Positions 1 through 6,736 of a DNA stretch of 6,907 bases are shown here, piece after piece. The stretch is from Gemmatimonadaceae bacterium (lineage in GTDB: Bacteria > Gemmatimonadota > Gemmatimonadetes > Gemmatimonadales > Gemmatimonadaceae), in NCBI GenBank assembly GCA_025356185.1, contig JANXUN010000458.1, positions 1-6,907 of the forward strand, given 5' to 3'. A model generated the notes under the pieces. It was not told the DNA's origin. It saw nothing but the letters and a program-made list of their open reading frames with translations, and made no database searches. A program made the translations under genes and the position numbers. Every line of letters starts with the position of its first letter. Positions within the stretch are counted from its first letter, which is position 1.

Positions 1-807
1 CGGTACGTCACTCGCGTCAACGTACGACAGCATCTCCGCCAATTTCTTTTTTACGGCGCGATCGGTATCGCTCAAACGCCCGATGCGTCCAAGAATCTCC
101 GACAAGTCAATCGGTTCAACCGCGATCCCCGACGCTTCCAATAGTTTTTCGCTGTAACGCACCGTCTTAAATGCCGCAGGCCGGGCACCAATCGCGCCGA
201 TGCGCGCGCCACGCAGTCCGCGCACCACGCGGCACACCGCCGCAAACCGACGCAGGTCCCCGCGAAATTCGGGCGCATCGGGATGCACGGTGTGCGACGT
301 GGTCAGTGAATACTTGATGCCGTACTGAGTGAGCACGTTGCACGCCGACATCTTGCCGCAAAACGCATCGCGCCGATTGTCGATGAGCATGCGCTTCGGA
401 TCGTCGGCCGCCGCGTGTACCAACACCGGCACGTTTAGTCCCGCCATGCGTATCGTTTCGGCAATACCGCGCTCGTCGCCAAAGTTCGGAAGCGTCACGA
501 TAATTCCGTCGATCGTGTCGCGATGCTGCTGAAACAGCGCCGCATACGCCTTGGCTTCGTCTCGGCTTTCGACTGCGCCGTGATTCGTCTCGCTCGCGCC
601 AAGAATCACTGCGCGGATCCCCTCCGCCTTGAGCGCGTTGAGCATTTCTTCGCGCCCGGAGCGCGCCAGGTGCCCTGGAAAAAAGCCGCGATTTCCAACA
701 ATCACCCCAAGGGTGACCGGTTTGACGCGCTTGGCCGGAGCTGTCGCGACGGGGGCCTTTGCCGCGGCCGCCTTCCGACGTGCGGACCGTAACTGAATCA
801 GAGCCAT
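1..807 (-). CDS. L-fucose/L-arabinose isomerase family protein (5' part, runs off left edge)
   Basis: First 269 codons of a gene read leftward from the ATG at 807; no stop is reached before base 1. The product resembles the N-terminal half of the L-fucose isomerase-like family (COG2407), cytoplasmic enzymes that interconvert aldoses and ketoses, usually about 450-480 residues long, so roughly 200 residues should lie outside. Recognisable stretches are GNRGFFPGHLA (residues 38-48), RDAFCGKMSACN (146-157), GIKYSLTT (163-170), ARIGAIGARPAAF (201-213) and VEPIDLSEI (230-238). The metal-binding Glu/Asp/His residues of the family lie in the missing C-terminal part, so activity cannot be judged. A GAG at 816-814 is a weak ribosome-binding site, and no other in-frame start lies just upstream. 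The first 30 residues are an Ala/Lys/Arg-rich extension. It is divergent from a sugar ABC transporter, which suggests it acts on the imported sugar. The substrate is undetermined: fucose, arabinose and other aldoses are all possible. Confidence 0.87.
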   Translation of the reverse strand, partial: MALIQLRSARRKAAAAKAPVATAPAKRVKPVTLGVIVGNRGFFPGHLARSGREEMLNALKAEGIRAVILGASETNHGAVESRDEAKAYAALFQQHRDTIDGIIVTLPNFGDERGIAETIRMAGLNVPVLVHAAADDPKRMLIDNRRDAFCGKMSACNVLTQYGIKYSLTTSHTVHPDAPEFRGDLRRFAAVCRVVRGLRGARIGAIGARPAAFKTVRYSEKLLEASGIAVEPIDLSEILGRIGRLSDTDRAVKKKLAEMLSYVDASDVP

Positions 808-832
808 CGAATTCTCGTGAGATGAGGTCAAA
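808..832. promoter_or_regulatory. Minimal divergent intergenic hinge
   Basis: Only 25 bases separate the isomerase ATG (807, minus) from the GTG proposed for the permease (833, plus). It holds the weak GAG site of the isomerase (814-816) and the GAGG of the permease (824-827, five bases before the GTG). There is no room for two promoters here, so at least one must lie inside a coding region, unless the permease really starts at the ATG at 938, which would widen the hinge to 130 bases. No convincing promoter was found for the isomerase on the minus strand. Confidence 0.5.
824..827 (+). promoter_or_regulatory. GAGG ribosome-binding site supporting the GTG start at 833
   Basis: GAGG lies five bases before the GTG at 833 and is the main reason for choosing that start over the ATG at 938, which has no Shine-Dalgarno-like sequence before it. 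It is also inside the leader of the divergent isomerase gene. Confidence 0.45.
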
Positions 833-1972
833 GTGCGTCGCTACAGTACGCCGCCGAACGCGCGCTCGAAAGGTGGCGCACAAGCACAAAGATCGTTTGA
901 CACCATCGCGAGCGAGGCCATAGCTTCTGCCCTCACAATGATCGCCTCCTTTGCCCGCTCCGCAGTCAAATCGCAGCAGTTTGGTCTGCTCGTGGTTTTG
1001 GTCCTGCTTGGCACCGCGTTGACGCTCGCGGCCGGTTCACATCGCGACCCCTTGTCAGGGCAGGTCGTTAACGACTTTCTCAACGCGCACACGCTGGTAC
1101 AGATGGCGACCGACGCCAGCGCGTTTGCGATTATGGGCGTTGGCGCAACAGTAGTAATCATTTCCGGTGGCATCGATCTCTCGGTGGGCGCCGTCTTCGC
1201 ACTCTCTGGTGTCGCGATGGCGATGGTGCTACGCGCCGTCGGTCCCATGGCGCCCGCTGCAACAATTCTTATTGGCATGAGCACCTGCATCGGCGTCAGC
1301 CTGCTGTGCGGTCTCGCCAATGGCATTATGGTCACTGGCCTCAAAGTGCATCCGTTCATTATCACGCTGGGCACAATGTGGATTGTGCGCGGCATCGCCT
1401 TCGTGATGAGTCATGCCGAAAGCATCTTGGTGCCTAGCGCGCTCACAGCACTGGCCAAAGCATCGTTGGGCCTCGGTACTGCGCTGTATCCCGTACCATT
1501 GCTTGTCATGCTCGGCACCACGATCGTCGGGAGCATCTACCTCACGCGCACCGTGATGGGACGTCATGTGTTCGCGATCGGCGGCAACGCCGAAGCCAGT
1601 CGCTTTTCTGGACTGAACGTCGGACGCATCACCATGGGCGTCTTTGTGCTCTCCGCCGTGACTGCTGGTATCGCCGCGTTCCTCGGCGCGGCATTTTATG
1701 GTTCAGCAACGTCATCAGACGCGAATGGCTACGAGTTGTACGTCATCGCATCGGCCGTTGTCGGCGGGGCAAGTTTGACGGGCGGGAGGGGCAGTGCATG
1801 GAGTGCGCTGCTCGGCGCGTTACTCATCGTCATGATTCGTCAATCGATTCGCACGTTGCGGCTCGATCAAAACTACGAATGGATCATCATCGGCAGCGCG
1901 ATGATCGGTGCCGTGGTACTTGATCAGGGTGGTTCGCGTCTGTTGGCACGTACGTTTCGCGGTTCACGCTAA
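833..1972 (+). CDS. Sugar ABC transporter permease, RbsC-like (CUT2 family)
   Basis: Inner-membrane permease of a ribose/xylose-type sugar importer (BPD_transp_2 family); one such gene normally supplies both copies of a homodimer. The 379-residue product is strongly hydrophobic from about residue 50. It carries GIDLSVG (113-119), the hallmark of this family, the cytoplasmic coupling-loop region around GRHVFAIGGNAEASRFSG (243-260), and GGASLTGGRG (311-320) near the C-terminus. The GTG start at 833 has GAGG five bases upstream. The in-frame ATG at 938 (Met36) would give 344 residues, nearer the roughly 320-340 usual for the family, and the first 35 codons contain the otherwise uncommon AGA and ATA. 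The downstream start is therefore a real alternative. First gene of an operon with the binding protein and ATPase; the order permease, binding protein, ATPase differs from E. coli rbsDACBK. Family assignment is firm; the sugar is unknown. Confidence 0.93.
   Translation: MRRYSTPPNARSKGGAQAQRSFDTIASEAIASALTMIASFARSAVKSQQFGLLVVLVLLGTALTLAAGSHRDPLSGQVVNDFLNAHTLVQMATDASAFAIMGVGATVVIISGGIDLSVGAVFALSGVAMAMVLRAVGPMAPAATILIGMSTCIGVSLLCGLANGIMVTGLKVHPFIITLGTMWIVRGIAFVMSHAESILVPSALTALAKASLGLGTALYPVPLLVMLGTTIVGSIYLTRTVMGRHVFAIGGNAEASRFSGLNVGRITMGVFVLSAVTAGIAAFLGAAFYGSATSSDANGYELYVIASAVVGGASLTGGRGSAWSALLGALLIVMIRQSIRTLRLDQNYEWIIIGSAMIGAVVLDQGGSRLLARTFRGSR
897..924 (+). promoter_or_regulatory. Possible sigma70-type promoter before the ATG at 938
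   Basis: A perfect TTGACA lies at 897-902. A weak -10-like CATAGC (3 of 6 matches to TATAAT) follows at 919-924 after a 16-base spacer. Transcription would begin near 931, only a few bases before the ATG at 938, giving a nearly leaderless message. If the permease starts at 833 this element is inside its coding region. The -10 is poor, so this is tentative. Confidence 0.25.
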
Positions 1973-1977
1973 CGCGA

Positions 1978-1994
1978 CGATTATTCCGTAATCG
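1978..1994. repeat. Inverted repeat CGATTA-N5-TAATCG after the permease stop
   Basis: A perfect 6-base inverted repeat (1978-1983 and 1989-1994) with the 5-base spacer TTCCG starts six bases after the permease stop codon. It is AT-rich, so a weak RNA hairpin, and no T-run follows, so it does not look like an intrinsic terminator. It could be a processing or mRNA-stabilising hairpin that raises the amount of binding protein relative to permease, an operator half-site pair, or chance. Confidence 0.35.
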
Positions 1995-1999
1995 CATTG

Positions 2000-2029
2000 T
2001 CACGTTCCATTTCACTTCTGTTTCACGTT
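2000..2029 (+). repeat. Three phased TCAC repeats before the binding-protein gene
   Basis: TCAC occurs at 2000, 2012 and 2023, spaced 12 and 11 bases, close to one helical turn. The first and third copies share the longer TCACGTT. They lie in a pyrimidine-rich 80-base gap between the permease stop and the binding-protein start. Helical phasing is compatible with a protein-binding array, but the units are short. Confidence 0.3.
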
Positions 2030-2052
2030 TCGCTCTCCATCAAGGACGCATT

Positions 2053-3108
2053 ATGTCATCACGCGTAGTTTCGTCGGCCACGCGCACACGCTTTGCAGCT
2101 GGCGTAATTGTCGCTGCACTACTTGCAGCATGCGGCGGTGACAAGAGCAAGGCCGCGGGAGACACGACAGCCGCCGCGGCGGGAGGAAAAGCGTTTACGA
2201 TCGCGATGATCGCCAAGAGTTCAACGAATCCAGTATTTCTGTCTGGTCGACAAGGCGCAGAAGCCGCCGCTGCTGAACTCACCAAATCCGAAGGCGTGAC
2301 GGTCAAAATCGATTGGCTCACGCCACCTACCGAAGACGGCACCGTGCAGGCACAGCGCATCGCGCAGGCTGTCGATGGCGGTGCGAACGCGATTCTGTTA
2401 TCAGCGAGCGACGCCGGTAAAGTACTCGGAGCCGTTGACGCGGCCGTCGCACGCGGCGTTCCTGTAATGACATTTGACAGCGACGTCCCAGCATCCAAGC
2501 GTTTTTCGTTTTACGGCGGCGACGACGCAGCCATGGGCAAACAGGTGATGGACGAACTCGCTGTGCAAATGGGCGGGAAGGGCAAGGTCGCAATCTTTGG
2601 CGGCAACCAGAATGCGCCGAACCTGCAGATGCGCGTGCAAGGCGCGAAAGACGCCGCAAAGGCGTTTCCTGGCATTACGATCGCGAACACGTTCTATCAC
2701 GCAGAGACGCCGCAAGACGCTGCCGCAGAAGTGCTGCGCGTGATGAACGCGTATCCCGACGTGCAAGGCTACGCGATGATCGGTGGATGGGCACTGTTCA
2801 CGCAAACGCTGCTCACCGATCTCGATCCGAAGCGCGTAAAAATCGTATCAGTTGACGGACTGCCCGCCGAACTCGCGTACGTCGAGAAAGGACTCGCGCC
2901 TGTGCTCTTCGCGCAGCCCACATACGACTGGGGTTACGTATCAGTCAAAACGATTTTCGATCACGTATACAAAAAACAAGACGTGCCCGCACACGTGCAG
3001 ATGAATCTCGTACGTGTATCGAAAGACAACTTGGGTGAGTGGGCACGTCAGCTGCAAAAGTGGGGCTTTACCGACGTCGATCCCAAGTACATCGCGCTGC
3101 CCAAGTAG
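2053..3108 (+). CDS. Sugar ABC transporter substrate-binding lipoprotein, RbsB-like
   Basis: A 351-residue periplasmic sugar-binding protein (Peripla_BP_4 type) that captures the sugar for the importer. A lipoprotein signal peptide is clear: positive N-terminus, hydrophobic segment around residues 14-24, lipobox LAAC with Cys27, then a flexible Ala/Gly/Lys linker to about residue 46. The mature fold starts at FTIAMIAKSSTNPVF (48-62). By comparison with ribose-binding protein, likely ligand positions are Asn59-Pro60, Asp142 in TFDSD, Arg194 after GGNQNAPN, Asp268 in VSVDGLP and Gln288 in AQPTYDWG. The Arg following the Asp in E. coli RbsB is Ser143 here, so ribose is not assured. The ATG is supported by AAGGA at 2042-2046, six bases upstream, the best ribosome-binding site of the operon, which fits the high amount of binding protein usually needed. 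It lies 80 bases after the permease gene. The stop overlaps the ATPase start. Confidence 0.93.
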   Translation: MSSRVVSSATRTRFAAGVIVAALLAACGGDKSKAAGDTTAAAAGGKAFTIAMIAKSSTNPVFLSGRQGAEAAAAELTKSEGVTVKIDWLTPPTEDGTVQAQRIAQAVDGGANAILLSASDAGKVLGAVDAAVARGVPVMTFDSDVPASKRFSFYGGDDAAMGKQVMDELAVQMGGKGKVAIFGGNQNAPNLQMRVQGAKDAAKAFPGITIANTFYHAETPQDAAAEVLRVMNAYPDVQGYAMIGGWALFTQTLLTDLDPKRVKIVSVDGLPAELAYVEKGLAPVLFAQPTYDWGYVSVKTIFDHVYKKQDVPAHVQMNLVRVSKDNLGEWARQLQKWGFTDVDPKYIALPK

Positions 3109-4604
3109 TGTCTGCTACGCCTGCCGTTCGATTTGACGGCATCTCGAAGCACTTCGCCGGGATCACCGCGCTCGACAACGTCTCGTTTGAGATAGGCTCG
3201 GGAGCGTGTCACGCCCTGTGCGGCGAGAACGGCGCGGGGAAAAGCACGATCGGTAAAGTGCTCGCGGGGATTCATCAACCGGATACCGGTACTGTGTATC
3301 TCGATGGCCAAGCCGTGCACTTTCGTTCTCCGCGCGATGCGCGAGCGGCTGGCGTCGCCATGGTGCACCAAGAGCTCGCGTTTTGCGACAACATGACGGT
3401 TGCCGAGAATCTGTGTCTCGGCGCATTGCCACGCCGCTTTGGCATTATTGATCGCGACGCGCTTCGCGCGCGCACCAAAGAGTTGCTCAGCGCCGTTGAC
3501 GTGCACATCGATCCCGATCGTGCGATGAATTCGCTCAGTATCGCTGAGCAGCAGCTCGTGCAAATCGCCGCAGCGGTCGGCGATGGCGCCAAAGTGATTG
3601 TGTTCGACGAACCAACGAGCAGCCTCGGCGCGCCAGAAACCGAAACGTTAATGCAACTTATCCGGCACCTGCAGTCGCGTGGCGTCACCATCGTGTACGT
3701 GTCGCATCGCATGCACGAAATTCGCGCGCTGTGCAACGCGGTGACCGTCCTGCGCGATGGCGCGCACGTGGCGACGCAGGCCGCGAGCACGATCACGGAC
3801 GACGATATCGTGACGCAAATGATTGGTCGTCGCGTCGATCAATATCTGCGAATACATGAGCGCGCCGAACCGAGCGAAGAACGCATTCGCGTGCAGAACT
3901 TCACATCCCCGGGTCGTTTCTCCAACGTCTCGTTCACGGTGCGCTCTGGCGAAGTGCTTGGACTTGCAGGACTCGTGGGTGCAGGACGCTCCGAAGTCGC
4001 GCAAGCGCTGTTTGGTCTCGATCGTACTGCTCGTGGCGACGTGTTTATTCGCGGCAAGCGCGTGGCAATTCATTCGGTGCGCGACGCAATGAAACACGGT
4101 ATGGCACTGGTTCCCGAAGATCGCAAAAAGCAGGGGCTCGTGCTCACCATGCGCGCCGATGAAAACGCGACGTTGCCAATTCTCGATACACTCTCGCGCG
4201 CGGGGTGGATTGATCGCGCCGCTGAACGCGAATCGGTCACGAGAACGTTTTCGCGGTTGCGTGTTCGTGCTGCGCCCGGCGCGCTCGCGTCGCAACTCTC
4301 CGGCGGCAATCAACAAAAGATGGTGATGGCCAAGTGGCTCGCCGCCGAGGCCGACATTTTGCTGCTCGACGAACCAACCCGCGGAGTTGATGTCGCGACA
4401 AAGGCTGAGCTGCACGCGTGGATCGACGCCCGCGTAGCCGCTGGCGCGGCCGTGTTGCTTATCTCGAGCGAATTGCCCGAGTTGTTACACTTGTCGTCGC
4501 GCATAGTGGTACTGCGCGATGGCGTCGTCACTGGAGAGATCTCCGGCGCCAACGCCACACAAGACACGCTACTGCGAATGATGGCGGGCATTCCCGCCGC
4601 GTAG
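3108..4604 (+). CDS. Sugar ABC transporter ATPase with two nucleotide-binding domains, RbsA-like
   Basis: Cytoplasmic ATPase that powers the importer; 498 residues from the GTG at 3108, matching E. coli RbsA (about 500). That GTG shares its first base with the TAG stop of the binding protein (TAGTG), a typical translational-coupling overlap. The frame stays open to a GTG at 3039, but that would add 23 unrelated residues before SATPAVRFDGISKHF. Domain 1: Walker A GENGAGKST (39-47), signature LSIAEQQ (143-149), Walker B VIVFDEPT (163-170), switch VSH with His200. Domain 2: GLVGAGRSE (288-296) in place of a Walker A, with Arg instead of Lys, signature LSGGNQQK (397-404), Walker B ILLLDEPTRGVD (417-428), and SSE instead of the switch His. 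This asymmetry, with a degenerate second site, is normal for the family rather than decay. There is no obvious ribosome-binding site, consistent with coupling. Confidence 0.94.
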   Translation: MSATPAVRFDGISKHFAGITALDNVSFEIGSGACHALCGENGAGKSTIGKVLAGIHQPDTGTVYLDGQAVHFRSPRDARAAGVAMVHQELAFCDNMTVAENLCLGALPRRFGIIDRDALRARTKELLSAVDVHIDPDRAMNSLSIAEQQLVQIAAAVGDGAKVIVFDEPTSSLGAPETETLMQLIRHLQSRGVTIVYVSHRMHEIRALCNAVTVLRDGAHVATQAASTITDDDIVTQMIGRRVDQYLRIHERAEPSEERIRVQNFTSPGRFSNVSFTVRSGEVLGLAGLVGAGRSEVAQALFGLDRTARGDVFIRGKRVAIHSVRDAMKHGMALVPEDRKKQGLVLTMRADENATLPILDTLSRAGWIDRAAERESVTRTFSRLRVRAAPGALASQLSGGNQQKMVMAKWLAAEADILLLDEPTRGVDVATKAELHAWIDARVAAGAAVLLISSELPELLHLSSRIVVLRDGVVTGEISGANATQDTLLRMMAGIPAA

Positions 4605-4609
4605 TTTTT
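4583..4609 (+). terminator. Possible terminator hairpin overlapping the ATPase stop
   Basis: GGCGGG-CATT-CCCGCC (4583-4598) is a perfect six-pair GC stem with a four-base loop, formed by the last codons of the ATPase gene. TTTTT follows at 4605-4609, but six bases after the stem instead of directly, so termination may be inefficient. It marks a plausible end for the transporter operon. Confidence 0.35.
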
Positions 4610-4707
4610 GCTTACGGCCTCTTTAGGGCGGACGGCGCTCGCACGGACGAAAGGTGACGCGTGATCTGCACTTCCGTTCGGCGGGGAATGATGCGTTGTT
4701 AGCGACT

Positions 4708-6657
4708 ATGCGCCTCCTACGATTTTCGCCGCTGTATCTCGCTGCTCTGCTCATCGGAATCGCTCGCCAAGCCGATGCGCAAGATCGTGTACTAACGTGG
4801 CCCACGATCGACGTGATCGCGCATCTCGACGCCCGAGGCCGGTTACACGTTCGCGAACGCCAAGTGCTTAAAATGACGGGCGATTGGAATGGTGGCGAAC
4901 GACAATTCAATGTGCAGTTCGGTCAAACGATGGCGCTGACGGCGTTCGTGCGCATCGACAGTGCCACGCATACCGAACACGCGTTGACCGACCACAACAT
5001 CGACGTGGTTGACGGCTATAAGTGGTTTGGCAATAGCACGCTGCGCTGGCGGAGTCGACTGCCGTCGGACCCGCCGTTTGATTCGACGACGCTCATTTAC
5101 GAGCTGCGATACGAGTACGGAAATATTCTCGATGATACGGGTGAGCGCCGCTATAAGCTTGCTCACGATTTTGCGTTCGCGGACCGTGATAGCGCGATCA
5201 CACATTTCTCAGTCACACTCACACTCGATTCTGCGTGGCGCGCACCGGCGGATTTCACCGGTCGATATGAGGCCACGATGTTGCCGCCGGGCCAAGGCTA
5301 TGTAGTGACGTTGCCCCTCACGTTTGTTGGCGCCACGCTCCCAAGCAGCGTGCGCACCGACGCGTCCCGCACGACGCGTACCGCCATACTGGTTGTGACC
5401 TTAGGCGGTATGCTGTTGCTGGTTGGGCGACTCTATCAACAAGCCGCGCGACAGGGACGTTTTGCGGCGCCGGCGTCGATGGATGTGGTCACGCCAGAGT
5501 GGCTACAATCGCAAGTGTTTGCGCAACCACCCGAAGTTGTCGGCGCGGCGTGGGACAATCGCACCGATGCGCCCGAGGTGGCTGCGCTACTCGCGCGCCT
5601 TGTGCAAGAAGGCAAGTTGGCGAGTCGAGTGGAGACGCAAAAGATGTTGATGTTTACGCGACACATCTTGCATCTCGAACTCAAGGTCGCACGCGACAAC
5701 CTCCAGCCGCACGAGCGAGCGCTCATCAGCAAGTTGTTTTTCGACGGAGGATTGCAAACTGACACCGATGCCGTGAAGGCGCACTATCGCAAATCCGGAT
5801 TCGATCCTGCGTCGGTGATACGATCGGCGCTCACAGCCAGTGTCGCGCGACTCGTGCCCGGCGTTGACGCCGCCACGCAACGCGCCGCAAACGCACAATC
5901 GCGACGCATTACGCTTGCACTGGTCGGCGTTGCGGTGGTGTTGCTGGTGATTGGCATCGTCGCGAATCGGTTCGACTGGCTTGCGGTCGTGTTCGTGCTA
6001 CCGATAACCGGGCTGTGGTATCTCGTGGCGCGCGCACTTGCCACACGGTGGCGCGATGCCGTGACACATGTTGTGCTTCGCAGCGCATTCGTGCTTGTGC
6101 CGCTTGCGGTACTCGCCGCCGTCTTTTCGTGGTTTGTCGTTCGCGACGTGTGGCTTATCAGCGCGACCACGCTAGCGGCCCTCGCGGTTTGGCTGCTGGC
6201 GCTCGGCCACAGCCTCGTGGCGAACGCTCGTTCAACGCAGTCGCCCGAGCGTACGGCGTTGCGTCAACGGTTGGTCGTCGCGCGAAACTGGTTCAAGCGC
6301 GAGCTGGCAAAACCACAACCGCAGTTGTCCGACGCGTGGTACCCGTATCTCCTCGCATTTGGACTCGGCCCGCAAGTAGACAAATGGTTCAAATCATTTG
6401 GCGCGCTCGCAACGGGAACGGCCGTCAGTGGGTCGTCGATGAGCAGCAGTGTCGGCTCGGGCTCTGCGAGTAGTGGCGCCAGTCTCGCCGCGTTCGGCGG
6501 CGGTGGTGGTTTCTCGGGCGGGGGCGGCGGCATGGACTTTGGCTCTGCCGTCGGCGGAATGTCTTCGTCGATATCCGCACCGAGCAGCAGTTCGAGCGGT
6601 GGTGGCGGCTCAAGCAGTAGCAGCAGTTCGGGAGGAGGCGGTGGCGGCGGCTGGTAG
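4708..6657 (+). CDS. DUF2207 (YciQ-like) membrane protein with Ser/Gly-rich tail
   Basis: Predicted membrane protein of unknown function. From the ATG at 4708 it has 649 residues: a signal peptide (1-25, ending QADAQ), an extracytoplasmic DUF2207 domain (about 26-220), a membrane segment (about 225-242), a charged probably cytoplasmic part (about 263-385, starting PEWLQSQ), four more membrane segments (about 401-419, 423-442, 458-477, 482-502), the conserved-looking DAWYPYLLAFGLG (542-554), and a Ser/Gly tail (572-649) ending in poly-Gly and a final Trp. Tails of this kind are typical of the family. An in-frame GTG at 4654 would add 18 residues before the signal peptide. I prefer 4708 because it puts the signal sequence at the very N-terminus, although neither start has a good ribosome-binding site. 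It follows the transporter operon by about 100 bases with a hairpin between, so it is probably a separate unit. No catalytic motif seen. Confidence 0.88.
   Translation: MRLLRFSPLYLAALLIGIARQADAQDRVLTWPTIDVIAHLDARGRLHVRERQVLKMTGDWNGGERQFNVQFGQTMALTAFVRIDSATHTEHALTDHNIDVVDGYKWFGNSTLRWRSRLPSDPPFDSTTLIYELRYEYGNILDDTGERRYKLAHDFAFADRDSAITHFSVTLTLDSAWRAPADFTGRYEATMLPPGQGYVVTLPLTFVGATLPSSVRTDASRTTRTAILVVTLGGMLLLVGRLYQQAARQGRFAAPASMDVVTPEWLQSQVFAQPPEVVGAAWDNRTDAPEVAALLARLVQEGKLASRVETQKMLMFTRHILHLELKVARDNLQPHERALISKLFFDGGLQTDTDAVKAHYRKSGFDPASVIRSALTASVARLVPGVDAATQRAANAQSRRITLALVGVAVVLLVIGIVANRFDWLAVVFVLPITGLWYLVARALATRWRDAVTHVVLRSAFVLVPLAVLAAVFSWFVVRDVWLISATTLAALAVWLLALGHSLVANARSTQSPERTALRQRLVVARNWFKRELAKPQPQLSDAWYPYLLAFGLGPQVDKWFKSFGALATGTAVSGSSMSSSVGSGSASSGASLAAFGGGGGFSGGGGGMDFGSAVGGMSSSISAPSSSSSGGGGSSSSSSSGGGGGGGW
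6424..6654 (+). repeat. Low-complexity Ser/Gly coding tract
   Basis: The last 77 codons of the DUF2207 gene alternate Ser-rich and Gly-rich blocks. The codons are mixed (GGC, GGT, GGA, GGG for Gly; AGC, AGT, TCG, TCT for Ser), so it is not a simple DNA microsatellite: the composition looks maintained at the protein level. The complement reads as long Pro/Leu-rich shadow frames, which are not genes. Confidence 0.75.
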
Positions 6658-6736
6658 GCGATAGACGGCTGATTCTGTGCGCGCTCACTCGGTGCACTCT
6701 CTGTTACGCCGCGTCGCGTGCGACCGTACCTTGGCG

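Noticed and set aside
288..296. Suspicion that the second ATP site of the ATPase (residues 288-296, Arg for Lys) is degraded
   Set aside because: Coordinates here are residue numbers. The degenerate second Walker A is the normal state in RbsA-type fused ATPases, so it is not evidence of a pseudogene.
826..831. GGTCAA, a TTGACC -35-like match for the isomerase on the minus strand
   Set aside because: A -10 at normal spacing would fall at or inside the isomerase start codon, and nothing there resembles TATAAT.
167..889. 240-codon open frame on the minus strand overlapping the isomerase
   Set aside because: It is a shifted frame of the isomerase: the product is Arg/Gly/Ser-rich without recognisable motifs, while the neighbouring frame gives a clear isomerase-family protein from 807 to the window edge.
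3039..3107. Upstream GTG extension of the ATPase
   Set aside because: It would overlap the binding-protein gene by 70 bases and add 23 residues unlike the family N-terminus; the GTG at 3108 gives the expected length.
3648..4415. 255-codon open frame antisense to the ATPase gene
   Set aside because: It lies wholly opposite a well-supported gene; His/Arg-rich composition and no recognisable domain mark it as a high-GC shadow frame.
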